Below, piece by piece: positions 11,201 through 22,319 of a stretch of DNA of 64,000 bases. Origin of the DNA: Eriocheir sinensis (Eukaryota > Arthropoda > Malacostraca > Decapoda > Varunidae). How positions within the stretch are numbered: position 1 is the stretch's first letter; each line of letters begins with the position of its first letter. The DNA lies in contig NC_066520.1 in assembly GCF_024679095.1 (NCBI RefSeq), forward strand, positions 14,248,209-14,312,208. Direction: 5' to 3'. The notes beneath the pieces are model-generated. The model was not told where the DNA came from. It ran no database searches and saw nothing but the letters and a program-made list of their open reading frames with translations. The translations under genes and the position numbers were made by a program.

Positions 11201-11650
11201 TCTTCTAGTCTCTCCTTTCTCGCTTCTCCCCCTTTAGTTTCGTTTAGTTTCCTTTGGTTCATTTAGTTCATTAGTTTCCTCGTCCCTCCTACTGGCACTC
11301 TCTCAATCCTCCCTCTCCTCTCTCCGTCTTCTTCTACTTTACTTTTCCCCCTTTAGTTTCCTCCTCTTTCCCTCCTACTGACACTTTCCATCCTTCATCC
11401 TCTCCGGCCCTCTTCTTCATTTCTCTCCTTTCACTTTCATTCTTCGTCCATTCTACTGACACTCTCCATCCTCCTCCCTTTCTTCCACTCCGGTCCTCTT
11501 CCCCTTCTCTTCTCTTCTCTCTTCTCCTCTCCAGTCCTTCCCCGCCTTGCCACTCCCCACCTGACCACACAAAAATTCTCAAGTACATTCCACTCTTATA
11601 TATCGACATGGAATTTCTCGACTCAAAGCAGTGCACGCCGACTCATCCCC
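11200..11650. repeat. Pyrimidine-rich degenerate repeats
   Basis: C/T-rich sequence in which a CCTCCTACTGACACT...CCATCCTCC motif recurs at about 11285, 11370 and 11450, a diverged unit of about 80-85 bp. The minus frame across it is compositional. Confidence 0.6.

Positions 11651-11651
<1 letters not shown>

Positions 11652-11717
<66 letters not shown>
11652..11717. repeat. (AC)n microsatellite
   Basis: About 65 bp of AC. Confidence 0.95.
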
Positions 11718-11719
<2 letters not shown>

Positions 11720-12225
11720 TGCTTTTGGGGTGATGGGAGTAAGATGTCAAGAAGAAAGGAAGAAAACGAACCTTATTTACCTGCGTGGAAGGTATACAGA
11801 CAGGTGCAATGGGGGAGGGAGGAGAGAAGGAGGAGATAAGGAGGGAGGGAAGAAAGACGTTATTGGGGGAACTTAAGAATGAGAAGAGGAAAAGAAGGAA
11901 GAGAAGAGAAGGTTTGCCCACTTCTTTCCCTCCTCCTTCACCTACTCCTTCCCTCCCATCCCCTTCCTATTCCTTCCTCCCCCAATTCCCTCCTTCTCAC
12001 CCTCCGTCCTTCGCCTCTTCTCTGTCACTCCAATCATCGCCTTTTGCTTGTAATTACAGTTATTCCGCGTCGTAAGTTGTCGAGTCATTACAAAGTTTGT
12101 GTGTAAAAAGAGTATTACGGGCTCAAAGGCTACATCCGGGAGAGCAAGGGAGGAGAGGAGGTGCAGGAGGAGGAGGAATAGGAGGAGTGGAAAGGAAAGG
12201 AGAGTAGGATTGGAATGGTGAGAGA
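11718..12225. other. No gene seen; purine-rich then pyrimidine-rich
   Basis: A purine-rich stretch (about 11800-11915) switches to pyrimidine-rich (about 11920-12030), then to mixed sequence. Open frames are compositional. Confidence 0.5.
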
Positions 12226-12412
12226 AGACGTGAGGAGGAGGAGGAGGAGGAGGAGGAGGAGGAGGAGGGAGGAGTCGCTGCTGGCCTGAAGTGGTTTTCA
12301 CACCTTTCTGCTTCAGGTAATTACATCTGGAGGGCCAAGGTGATAGCGGAGAAGGAGGAGGAGGAGAAGGAGGAGGAGGAGGAGGAGGAGGAGGAGGAGG
12401 AGGAGGGCGTGG
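12226..12412. repeat. Two (GAG)n microsatellites
   Basis: (GAG)n at about 12232-12272 and at about 12348-12409, separated by roughly 75 bp of unique sequence. Confidence 0.9.
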
Positions 12413-12459
12413 GCGAGGATGAGAGCGCAGAGGATGAAACCGAAACTACGAATTCTCAA

Positions 12460-12464
<5 letters not shown>

Positions 12465-12518
<54 letters not shown>

Positions 12519-12525
12519 ACACACA

Positions 12526-12574
<49 letters not shown>
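12465..12574. repeat. (CT)n(AC)n compound microsatellite
   Basis: A CT run of about 53 bp is joined directly to an AC run of about 56 bp. The same compound order recurs at 63064-63153 and, on the other strand, at 37305-37471. Confidence 0.95.
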
Positions 12575-12577
<3 letters not shown>

Positions 12578-12819
12578 CAATTATCTATTCGGAGAGAGAG
12601 AAACTGGACATCGCGCAGCCTCGCTCAGGTGTGCTCTCAATTATCCGTGGGGCAGGTAACTTAGGTAATTAAGCCATTGAGGTGGTTAGGGGTGAGGGAG
12701 CAGGTGAGGGAGGAAAGGGGGGGAAGGGTGAGGGGAAGGGAGGAGGAGGGTGGATCAGGTTACAGTTGGACGGTCTAAAATTATGACTTAAATTATGAGG
12801 ATCTTAATTTGTGTGTATA

Positions 12820-12853
<34 letters not shown>

Positions 12854-13775
12854 GCTTTATCTCCTCTCAAGTGAGTGACATCCCCGCAATTAAGGCAGGC
12901 AGGTATGTCCTTAATGACGGGCTGCAGGTGGGGATCAGGTGTTGCAGGGCCGGGATTGTTGTGGAGTCCTGTTGTGTTTGTGGTTCTATCTGTCTCTGTT
13001 AGTTTGTGCTTTCTTGTTTTGCTTTCTTACTAATGTTTCGTTTTGATTTTGTTATGTTTATCCATGTTTGTTTTTATTTGTTCAGTCTTTTCCGTATCAT
13101 TGTTTTTCTTGTGCTTGTTTTAATTTGTTATTCCTCTTTTTCTTTTTCTTTTTTCCTGGTTCCTGTTCTTGATTTTTCTTCTCGTTCTCAGGTTAGTTCC
13201 TCTTTCTCTTCTTTCTTCCTCTGGTTCTTGTCCTTATTTTTCTTTTCCGCTATTTTTTCCTTTTTCCTTCTTTTAAACTTTAGGATTTTTTTTCGTGATT
13301 TTTCTTGTTCTTCCTTTTGTTCCAACGATTGAATGGTTGAACAATTACGTTTGAAGCCTTTTCTTTTTATGCCATGTCCTGGTTTCGTCTCACTTCTTGC
13401 TATGTTTTTTATCTTATTTTCCTTTTTGTCTGCATTTCTTCTTCTCAAACATAATCTGATATCAGCTTAAAGATGGAACACTGTGCACACTATGCTTAGG
13501 AAAAAAACGCAAAAATGGATTATTCCCCTCTGAAAGGTGTCTTGATGCTCTCCTCAGTGAAACGTTCATGTCGTAGGAAGGATGAAATACAGATGACGGA
13601 GGGCTGTTTTAGGATTTACCAGTCAAAGGGATAAAGAATGAATATACTGGTTAGATTTTTTATTAGTAATTTTGACAGAATAGGGGAGAGCTGGAGTAGA
13701 AAGACTTGTGCAACGAGGCAACGGGAGTGGTTAAGGCGTGCAGTTTGCTAGTTCAGGAGGGCAGTTAGCATGGAA
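12575..13775. other. No gene seen
   Basis: G-rich GGGAGG sequence at about 12680-12750, a short (CT)n at 12823-12850, a T-rich stretch (about 13000-13450) and an ordinary stretch to 13775. The T-rich open frame is Phe/Ser-rich and has no homology I recognise. Confidence 0.45.
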
Positions 13776-13794
13776 ATAACGAAAGAAAATAAAG

Positions 13795-14185
13795 AAAAAA
13801 ACAATATTGCTCAGTACTCTTCCATTCATTCCTTCTCTTTTGTTTTCCTTTCACCCTCCCCCCCCCTCCCTACTCTCTGCTCTACCCTCTGCTGTCTCTT
13901 ATGTTGCCACGATAGAGGAGAGAAAGGACAACAACACTGCTTAAGACATTTCCATCTGTTCCTTCTCTCTTGCTGTCTTTCATTTCCTTTAGACCCCTTC
14001 CTCCCTCCCTACTCTTTGCTCTACCCTCTTCTGTCTCTTATGTTGTCACGATAGAGGATAGAAAGGAAAACAACATGAACTGCTTAACTAACCTAACCTA
14101 ACCTAACCTAACCTTAATAATTTTCCATCTCTTCCTTCCATTTTGCTGTCTTTCATATCCTTTACACCCCTTCCCCCCTTCTCAC
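13795..14185. repeat. Tandem triplication of about 125-145 bp
   Basis: Unit features are TTCCATCTNTTCCTTC, TTTCATTTCCTTTAGACCCC, TACTCTNTGCTCTACCCTC, GTCTCTTATGTTG, CACGATAGAGGA, then AACTGCTTAA. Copies begin near 13817, 13947 and 14122, the third partial. The junction between copies 2 and 3 holds a TTAGG-type repeat absent from the junction between copies 1 and 2. Confidence 0.85.
14088..14114 (-). repeat. Interstitial telomere-type repeat (TTAGG)n
   Basis: Five tandem CCTAA-register units (CTAAC x5) on plus, which is TTAGG on minus, the telomere motif of most arthropods. It sits as an insertion in the tandem triplication. It is too short to be a chromosome end. Confidence 0.8.
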
Positions 14186-14235
14186 TGCTCTACCTCCTCT
14201 TCTGTCTCTCCCTTTGCCCTCTAACTTCTCTCCTC

Positions 14236-14397
14236 TCTCCTCCTCCTCCTCCTCCTCCTCCTCCTCCTCCTCCTCCTCGCTCCGTCGGTATGAAAACCCC
14301 ATATTACATTTCATCACATAATTGCCGGCGCCAAGTATTTACAAACAGGTTCTCGGTGCGATTATTGCCATTAGGTTTTTAGCGTCCTCCTGCACAC

Positions 14398-14466
<69 letters not shown>

Positions 14467-14470
14467 CACG
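14236..14470. repeat. (CCT)n and (AC)n microsatellites
   Basis: (CCT)n at about 14238-14278 and (AC)n at 14402-14469, with about 120 bp of non-repetitive sequence between. Confidence 0.92.
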
Positions 14471-14990
14471 TTTACGAAGGGTGTGTTTTTCTTTCTTTGC
14501 ACTGTTTGGAAGATGCCTCGCGAGTGGAAATTGCCTGATTATAATTGCCGTGAGGAACTGCGCTGGAATGTCTGTAATAATGTCTGGCTGTAAGGGAGAA
14601 CGTCTTCCTCAGCCCTTCTTTTTTTTTCTCCTTTTTCTTCTTGTTTTTTTTTCTTCGCGGTCGCCGTCTTCTTCTTTTGTGTGGTGTGTTAGAGGTGTTG
14701 TTAGTAATGGAAAAGTGTAGATAGTTGTAGTAGTAGTAGTAGTTGTTGTTGTTGTAGCTTTGTTTAGGTTTCGGTGTTATTTTGCAGTGATCCTTGTTGG
14801 CGTTACAATTTCTCATCCCTGTTACTGAGATTGTTTCGGCGTCTCAAAGTTTTTTTTTATTGAATTCCTTGGTTTCATCCCATCCTACAAGCAATGTCCT
14901 CTTCCCTCTCCCTCCCTGGCTCCTTCACCCTCTCCACCACCACCACAACCACAACAACCTCCAAATCTTCCTCCTTTTTCTTCCCCACCT
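14471..14990. other. No gene seen; mixed sequence with (TAG)n/(TTG)n
   Basis: Contains T tracts, a short (GTA)n/(GTT)n run at about 14725-14755, and CCACCACAACC-rich sequence near 14935-14960. No gene. Confidence 0.45.
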
Positions 14991-14994
14991 CCTT

Positions 14995-15060
14995 CTCTTC
15001 CTCCTCCTCCTCCTCCTCCTCCTGACTCTCCTCCTCCTCCTCCTCCTCCTCCTACTTCCC
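14995..15060. repeat. (CTC)n microsatellite
   Basis: Imperfect CTC array of about 60 bp. Confidence 0.9.
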
Positions 15061-15079
15061 CTCCTCGCCGGCAAGACAA

Positions 15080-16400
15080 GTGTGCGCCAGGCGGCAGGGT
15101 ACAGAGCAAGGGGAGGGGGGGGCAGGGGCGGGCCGGGCTTCAAGCAGACTGGCCCGACGCTGCCATATTACAGGCTATCCGTGCCTCCATTTGTGATGAA
15201 GGTGTGAAGATTGCCGCCTCCGCGGATTTATGTCGTGGGCGAGAGGGCTGACTCTTGATTGCTCAGATGAAACTGATAATTTCTGGCCGCTGCGGCGCGG
15301 GGGCAGGAGCGTGCCAGGCGTCGGGGGCGGTAGGGGCGGCGGGGCGCTGCGTGTTGGCCGGAGTTTCACCTCCTCGGCGGCGGCGCAGATCAAGATGTTC
15401 CCGGCTGGATGGCGTTTCCTCGCGTCCTCCGCGGCCCGGGCAGGCAGTGCGGCTGATGAGAGTGCTAAAGTATTAACTCCGCGTCTGATTTGCTATCATT
15501 AGTCGGGTATTTACCGTAATATATTAGAGATAAGCTTTCAGCCAATGACATAGATCAAAAAATAATCACGGCGGGTAATAATTAGAGGCGCAGTAAGTGC
15601 GGCGTGGCAGCGCGGCGAGGGGGCGGCGCCGCGCCGCATCTTATCGAATTTCACATCTGTTTTCCGGTTTGTTAGCCAAATAATTAAGGAAAAGACGGGT
15701 TCTCATCCGAGTTTGTTCTCGCAGATTGTGTTTTTTACCCCAAGTGCCGCCGGAGAGGAGGCAGAGCCGGGCGTCGCGGCGGCTGAGTTATGTCGCGTAA
15801 ATTTCGCGACGCGGGTCCGGCGGGTCCGCGTCGGGACGGGCGGGTAACAGACCTGTGGGCAGTATTGACAACCAGGGGCAGCGGCCGTGACGGGCCAGTA
15901 TGTACGGCGCGGCGATCACTGTTATTGCCGCGCTTTACGAGGACGGGGTGTCGAGCCGCCACCACCACGGCGGCGCCGAGGCCCGGCGGGACACACCGAT
16001 GAATAAGATGAACGGAGTCTCTTGGCGGTGTAATGCCCGCACGGAAGGTCTCATAAATATTCCCTGACAACACAGGCGGCGCAGCAATGCCCATCACTGC
16101 CTGTCACAGCCCAGCGCGCAAGCCAACGCCGCGGCTGCCAGGCGGCGGTTCCTCGCAGCCCACTGACAGGCCAGGCATTTACTCGGGTCATATTGATATT
16201 TATGGTACATTCTCTCCAGCCTCGTGCCTTTAATGTCATGAGGCGAAACTTCTCATCTTATTCCTTAAAGATCCATGAGTCCGTCTATTTGATGTTCATT
16301 CGGGCGCCGCGAGTACGATCCGTGAAGGCGCCGTTGTTACTGAGGACTGGCCAGTTTCAGAACAGAAAAGAGTCAGGCTCACGCTAGCACTGGACCCCGA
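15080..16400. other. GC/CpG-rich island with AT-rich homeodomain-type patches; no gene assigned
   Basis: Strikingly GC-rich for this window, with many CG dinucleotides (for example GGCGGCGCCGCGCCGC near 15623). TAATTA-type islands are interspersed, for example near 15580 and 15680, and no long microsatellite is present. Short open frames exist on both strands (15230-15502 plus, 15735-16097 minus), but none resembles a known protein. It could be a promoter, enhancer or unrecognised exon. Confidence 0.45.
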
Positions 16401-16610
16401 GGCTGAGTCTGATGCCGAGGCCGCTACATGGAACACTTAAGTCACACTGAGAACATATCAAAGCTTACTTTCCAGCTTAAAATCCCTGACATTAACAATT
16501 AAGTAAAGTAGGAGTAAAAAAAAAAAAAAGAGCTGATTTTCCTGAGTTAGCTATAATAGAGTTAGTGAGAATTAGAAGAGAGAGAGAGAGTGGTAAGTAA
16601 ATGATTTCTC
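16400..16610. other. No gene seen
   Basis: Non-repetitive sequence with a poly-A run at about 16516-16529 and a short (GA)n at about 16577-16590. Confidence 0.5.
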
Positions 16611-16612
<2 letters not shown>

Positions 16613-16667
<55 letters not shown>

Positions 16668-16806
16668 GTAATTTTTAAAAATCTGTAATATATTAGCTCC
16701 ATTTTCGTTTGCCAGCTTTTCTCAGGGCTACCTATTTCACTGTTTTTCCTTCTCTCCATTTCCTGCACCTCCTTAACCTTTCCTTTCCTCTCCTTTCCTT
16801 TGTAAA

Positions 16807-16867
<61 letters not shown>
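16613..16867. repeat. (CT)n and (AC)n microsatellites
   Basis: (CT)n at about 16613-16666 and (AC)n at 16807-16866, separated by about 140 bp of ordinary and C/T-rich sequence. Confidence 0.92.
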
Positions 16868-16870
<3 letters not shown>

Positions 16871-17610
16871 GACCCCTTCTATTCCCTTATCACGCAGTCC
16901 TTTCTTTCATCACGATCCCCTCTCCCTCTCCCTTTAATCCTCCTCTCCTCTTCTTCTGGCCGCCTTCACCCATTTCTTAGGCCCCATTATCTCCCTCCTC
17001 CCTACTCTTCCTCCCCCCTTCCCCCGTCCCCCCAGGTGAGGCCATAACACCAGACAGGTAACCAGGCAATTATTGATTTTCAACAGTCATCAGGGGAGTG
17101 ACCAGGCTCTCCCGCCACCTGGCCTGCTTACGTGATGGATTACGCTCCTTAAGAAACAGCCTCCCTCCTCCTCCTCCTCCTCCTCCTCCTCCTTCTTTTC
17201 TTCTTCCTCCTCCTCCTATTACTACTTTCTACGGATCCAATTTATTTCTTTTATTCCTTGTGTTTTTTTCTACTTTTCTTTTTTCTACTTTTTTCTTCCT
17301 TTTTTTTCTTTCCATCATTAATTTGTTCGTTGTCTTTCTTTCCTTCTTTAATTCGTTCTTACGTTTTCCTCTTTTACTTCTTTCTTACTTACTTTATATT
17401 TTTCGTTCTTGTCCTTTTCTTTATTTTCCTTTTTTCACTTTTCTTTTACCATCATTTCGTTTTCCTTTTGTTTATTATTAACCGTGATCGTCATTTTTTT
17501 CTGCGTGTGACTATGTTAGTTCATATTATTTCACCGCTTCCCAAAATCATAAATTCCGATAATGGCTTCACGGTTTTCTCTTTCCTCTCCTCCATCTTCA
17601 GAAAGCTCGA
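16868..17610. other. No gene seen; pyrimidine-rich
   Basis: C/T-rich with (CTC)n at about 17162-17192 and TTTC-rich sequence to 17500. Phe/Ser-rich frames are compositional. Confidence 0.5.
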
Positions 17611-17619
17611 GTAGATAAC

Positions 17620-17795
17620 CACCTTCTTCTTCTTCTTCTTCGTCTTCGTCTTCGTCTTCGTCTTCGTCTTCTTCTTCCTCTTTTTCTTCCTCTTCTTCGC
17701 TTTCTTCTTCGTTTTTTCTTCGTTTTCTTTTCTTTTCTTCTTCTTCTTCTTCTTCTTCTTCTTCTTTTTCTTCTTCTTTCTCTTCTTTTTCCTCT
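17620..17795. repeat. (CTT)n with (CGTCTT)n core
   Basis: TTC/CTT array with a CTTCGT hexamer block at about 17637-17670. The minus frame reads poly-Glu/Asp. Confidence 0.88.
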
Positions 17796-18140
17796 AAATC
17801 AACGGCGTGCATGTGACCTATCAACCCACAACATCGTAAAGCTGTCCTGCCATCGAAATAACTTATAACTCTAATCAGAAACAAGCAGGCATCACATAAT
17901 TCAGTGCGGTCTCTCGTGCCATAAAAAAAAAGAGCATCAACTTAAAGAAAATGTAAAAGGCTCAAGCACTCAACCTACCGCACACAGTCACCTTCAACTC
18001 CCTTCATGAACCACCACCACCACCACCACCACCACCATCAGCAACGACACTACTGCAGGAAGACATAAAGGAGATACGTTTCTTTAAAGCGTTGAATTCT
18101 CCATCAGCTTCTGAACAGAGTGAGATGCAGAAGAACGAAC
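17796..18140. other. No gene seen
   Basis: Non-repetitive sequence apart from (ACC)n at about 18008-18038. Confidence 0.5.
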
Positions 18141-18745
18141 CTAAATGAATTGAATACCTGAATACAAAGGAGTAGAAGAGGCAGGAGGATGAAGAGGGGA
18201 ATGGAAGTCAGTGAGAGAAGAGAGAAAAGAGAGAGGAAAGAAAAGTGTAAGAGTAAGAGGAGGAATAAGAGGACATGGAGGCAAAGATGAAGAAATGAAA
18301 TAGTGTAAGATGAAGAAAAGAATAAAGAGAAGGATCAGGAAAAGACGGAGATACAAGTAAAGAGGAAAGAAACAGGAGTGATAAGGAGAAGGTGAAAGAG
18401 GAAGAAAAGAAGAAAGAGGGGAATACGAATCAAGAAGAGGAACAGAGAGATAAAAGAGAGAATGGACACGTGGACGAGGAAGAAGAAAAGGAGGAGGAGG
18501 AGGAGGAGGAGAAGAAATTAGTCTAACCAGCAGGCGGTTCACCCTTCTGTTACGTCTCTCCCGGGGTGGCCTTGTCCCCGGGGGTGTTACGGGGGAGAGA
18601 GAGAGAGGGAGAGAGTTAGAGAGAGACGAGAGGTTAGGTAGGCAGGTCGGGGATTGGAGGGTGTGGGAGGGGGTAGAAGGAGGGAGAGAGCAGGCGCCAT
18701 GAACCACACACGGGGCCGCGATAAACCAAGGATGTAATTAAGTCT
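18140..18745. other. Purine-rich sequence, no gene
   Basis: AGAGG/GAAAG-rich sequence with (GAG)n near 18488-18512. The 188-residue minus frame is Ser/Pro/Leu-rich and low-complexity. Confidence 0.5.
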
Positions 18746-18814
18746 CCCTTTGTCTCAGGTGAGGTCCGAAAGGTGTGCCGCTAATGGGCCGTTCCGGGGC
18801 GATCCGCGGCGCCC

Positions 18815-19600
18815 GATGGTGACCGTAATGGTGATGGTTTGTGGTGATTCCCCTGATGACTTTATATATACGATGCCCCACGTTCGAATCCCCCCCTCCC
18901 CCTCAACCCTTTCCACCCTCTTCTTCCCCACCGTCCTCTTCATTCTACTAGTTGTTTCTTTCTCTCATGGTTGGTGTAATGATGATTCTCTTGATAACTT
19001 TATACACACGAGGCCCCACGTTCGAATCCCCCCCACCTCTCTCAACCCTTCCCACCCTCTTCCTCGCCACCGTCCTCTTCTACTAGATATTTATTTTCTC
19101 ATGGTTGGTGTAATGGTGATTCTCTTGACTGTATACACACGCGGCCCCACGTTCGAATCCCCCTCTCTCAACCCTTTCCGCCTCTTCTTCTTGTCAGTCA
19201 TAATCTTCCTTCTACCTCCTCCCCCTTTTCTAATGATGACGGTAATGGTGGTGATTTGTGGGGGGGTTCTTGATGGCTTTAAACATACGAGATCCCAGGT
19301 TCGAATCCCCCCCATCAACCCTTTCCACCGTCTGCTTTCCTCCCTTCTTCTTTCTCTTTATGTCTTTCTCCCTTTCCCCATGGTTGGTATATTGGTGATT
19401 CTCTTAATGGGTTTATTTATACTATCCCCCCTCTTCTTATCCCCCTTCTCTCCTTCCTTTCCTTTGCCTTCCTCTCTAATAACCCTTTCCACATAATGTC
19501 CTCATCCACCTTCTGCTTTTCCGTCATTATCCGTCCTTTTCTTCCTTTCTCTCATGGCGGAGGTAATGGTGACTTTCCTAATGTCTTTATATATATAGGG
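18815..19600 (+). repeat. Tandem array of tRNA-like units with RNA polymerase III box motifs
   Basis: Up to six diverged copies of a roughly 131-148 bp unit. Each well-kept copy has an A-box-like TTGGTGTAATGG (18971-18982, 19105-19116; weaker at about 18820 and 19238), followed about 46-60 bp later by a B box GTTCGAATCC (18882, 19020, 19151, 19299). The B box at 19298-19308 is a perfect GGTTCGAATCC. Copies 5 and 6 (about 19383 and 19556) keep only the A-box side. From memory, the TGGTGTAATGG half resembles tRNA-Gln. T-arm stems do not pair properly, so these are tRNA-derived repeats, not functional tRNAs. A pyrimidine-rich tail of about 65 bp separates units. Confidence 0.65.
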
Positions 19601-19630
19601 TGCCTCTTTCCTATTCCTCTCTCTTCCTCC

Positions 19631-19735
<105 letters not shown>

Positions 19736-19931
19736 CCCTCCTTTCCTGTATCTTTCTCTTCATACCTTTTCATCTTCTCCACCTTTCTCTCTCTTCCTTT
19801 AACTCTTCCTTTAAAATCTAACTCCATTTCGTGTGTTCCTATTATTATGACCTTTAGATTTGCCTTTTTATGACCTCTCTCTCTCTCTCCCCTTCACTAA
19901 CCTAGTCATTAAGCTTTCTAGTGGCGTTGAT

Positions 19932-19935
<4 letters not shown>

Positions 19936-19989
<54 letters not shown>
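19936..19989. repeat. (GA)n microsatellite
   Basis: About 54 bp of GA, complementary to the (CT)n at 19634-19733 across a spacer of roughly 200 bp. Confidence 0.95.
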
Positions 19990-19992
<3 letters not shown>

Positions 19993-20440
19993 ATAAAGAT
20001 AGAAAAAAAAGACAAAAAAGAAACACGAATAAACAAGGAAGAAAATTACAACAAAAACAAGAATTGGGTGTGGGTGTGAATGAGTAAGTGGGTGAGTGGG
20101 TGGGGAGGATGATGAGGATAAGGATGAAGGAATAGGATGAGGAGGATGTTGAAGGAATAGGAGAGAAGGATAGGTGATGAAGAAAAGGTGGATGATGATT
20201 CTGCTGAGGAGGAGGAGGTGGAGAGGAAGGAGTGAATGGGAGGGAGGTGGAAGGATTGAAACAAAGGGAGATAGCAAGAAAGGCAATAAAAAAAAAAACG
20301 TATATTAACTGCACATCCAAAGCGATAAGGAAGCCATTCAATTAGAAGGGAGAGAAAGTCCATAAGGGAAGCGAACGTGGCACTATCTGTCCGCTGATAA
20401 CGTCTTAATTTAACTCCCTTTATATCATGATTGTTATATA

Positions 20441-20445
<5 letters not shown>
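19990..20445. other. No gene seen; purine-rich with GGATGA repeats
   Basis: A-rich, then GGATGAGGA-rich sequence (about 20065-20260). Minus frames are compositional. Confidence 0.5.

Positions 20446-20498
<53 letters not shown>
20446..20498. repeat. (CT)n microsatellite
   Basis: About 52 bp of CT. Confidence 0.95.
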
Positions 20499-20500
<2 letters not shown>

Positions 20501-20960
20501 TTTGTTCTCCTGACTCATTAACCTGGACCTAATCACTTGCCTATATCGTCTTGGCGTTTTCTTTGTTTCTGCCGTGAGTGTTAATGGAAAGAAAATGAAA
20601 GAAAGAGAAAAGAGAGCTGACGCGAAGATTTGACAGGAAAATATACACAAAGAAAGTTTAAAAAGACGAGAAAAATAAATAGAACAAGACACTGCGACTG
20701 GGATAGAAAGAGACGACTGAGCGAATATCAAGCACGTACACAAAATGAACATTGAGAAACACAACAACAAGAACAACAACAAGAACACACAAAACAGCAG
20801 CGACGCACACACGCACACATACTCTTAACCACCACCATCATCACCAACACCACAGACAACACCACCAAAGCATCACCACTACTAAAGAGATTCCCCAAGC
20901 CCACCGATCCCACTGTAAACAATCCACACACACTGACGAAGACTTAGGAGTTAGTTAACG
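20499..20960. other. No gene seen
   Basis: Mixed A-rich sequence with short AAC, ACC and CAC runs. No gene was recognised. Confidence 0.45.
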
Positions 20961-21960
20961 AGACTCTGAGGTAACCAGCGACTGAACGAGGAGAGAGGAA
21001 GAGAAGACACGGAAAAACAGGGAACAGGAGACAGGGAGACGGAGGGAAGGAAGGAGACAAGGAAATTGGGCGGCAGGGAGATACAGGGTGATTGTAAGGA
21101 GGTGAGGGAGAGAAATAGGGGACCAGGGAGAGATGAAGAAAGACAGGGAGATGTTTGGGAAGATTAGGAAGAGAAGGAGGAGGAAGCAAGGGGAGAATGA
21201 ATAGGGAGACAGTATATTACAGAAAGATGAAAGAGGAGGGAGAAGATGGAGAGGAGTTGAAAGAAGAATTGAAGATAGAGGAGTTAGAAGAAGAAGTAGA
21301 TTTAAGAGGAAAAGGAGTAAAGATGATTCGGAGGAAGACAAGAAGAAGAATGGGGAGTTGAAAGAGGAGAAAGAACTAGAGGTAATGGAGAAGCAAGAAA
21401 AGGAGGAATTAGAAGGAAAGATGGAATAAGAAAAAGATGAAGAGTTAGAGGAAAAGGAGTTGAAGGAAGATAACAAGAACGAGACTGAAAAGGAGGAGGA
21501 GGAGGAGGAGGAGGAGGAGGAGGAGGAGGAGAACGAAAAAATAAAGAGCCCTTACGCAGTGGGAGGGAGTGAGTCGAGGCTTTGGGAGTGGCGAGGGATG
21601 ACTGGGGTGGAGGAGGAGGAGGAGGAGGAGGGGTAAGGGAGGCCTCGTGGGTGGTATGTTGCCTTGAACACTAATTGAGGTGGATGAGGCTGGGCGAGAG
21701 GCTTGAGGAGGCAGGGAGAGAGAGAGAGGGAGAGAGGAGTAGGAGAAGAGAGGGAGGGAGAGAAGGATGGAGGGAGAGACGGAGGGAGGAAGGGAAGGCT
21801 AAAAAAGGGTAAAGATGAGAAGTAATGGAGGGAAAGTATGGATGAGGAGGTGAAGAAATGACGAGACGGAACGGAAAGTCGGATTATGAAGAGTAAGATG
21901 AGTTTATGTAGTTTTAAGAATGGGTAAAGTAAAGTAAAGTAAAGTAAAGTAAAGGAGTGG
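20960..21960. repeat. Polypurine domain with (GAG)n and (TAAAG)n
   Basis: About 1 kb of GGAGA/GAAGA-rich plus strand. It contains (GAG)n at about 21494-21532 and 21607-21631, a GGAGGGAGAGA degenerate repeat near 21710-21800, and a pentamer run TAAAG at about 21925-21953. No coding feature. Confidence 0.75.
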
Positions 21961-22124
21961 ATTAGTGGCTTGAAAGTTGATGTGGATCGCTATGAGAGAA
22001 AAACAAAAATAAGAAAATAATAAAGTGGTACACGTGAAATTGAAATGAATGTAAGGAAATAGAAGAAAAAAGTATGATACAACACAAAGCACAGGAAGGA
22101 TATGAGATGAATAGGAAAACAACA

Positions 22125-22125
<1 letters not shown>

Positions 22126-22205
<80 letters not shown>
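22126..22205. repeat. (AC)n followed by poly-A
   Basis: An AC run of about 59 bp is joined to about 21 A residues. Confidence 0.95.
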
Positions 22206-22319
22206 TCCACCTGACAGACCACTCTCGCTAAACGAACCCTTTACTTCAGCAACAACAACAACAACAAAAATTCCTCTCATCTCTCACTCTTTTACTACCC
22301 CCCCCCCTCTCCCTCCCGC

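Noticed and set aside
14088..14114. Possible chromosome end
   Set aside because: There are only five TTAGG units, flanked on both sides by ordinary tandem-repeat sequence, so they are interstitial.
18865..19310. Functional tRNA genes
   Set aside because: A and B boxes are present, but acceptor and T stems do not pair and no clear anticodon arm exists, so they are called tRNA-like repeats instead.
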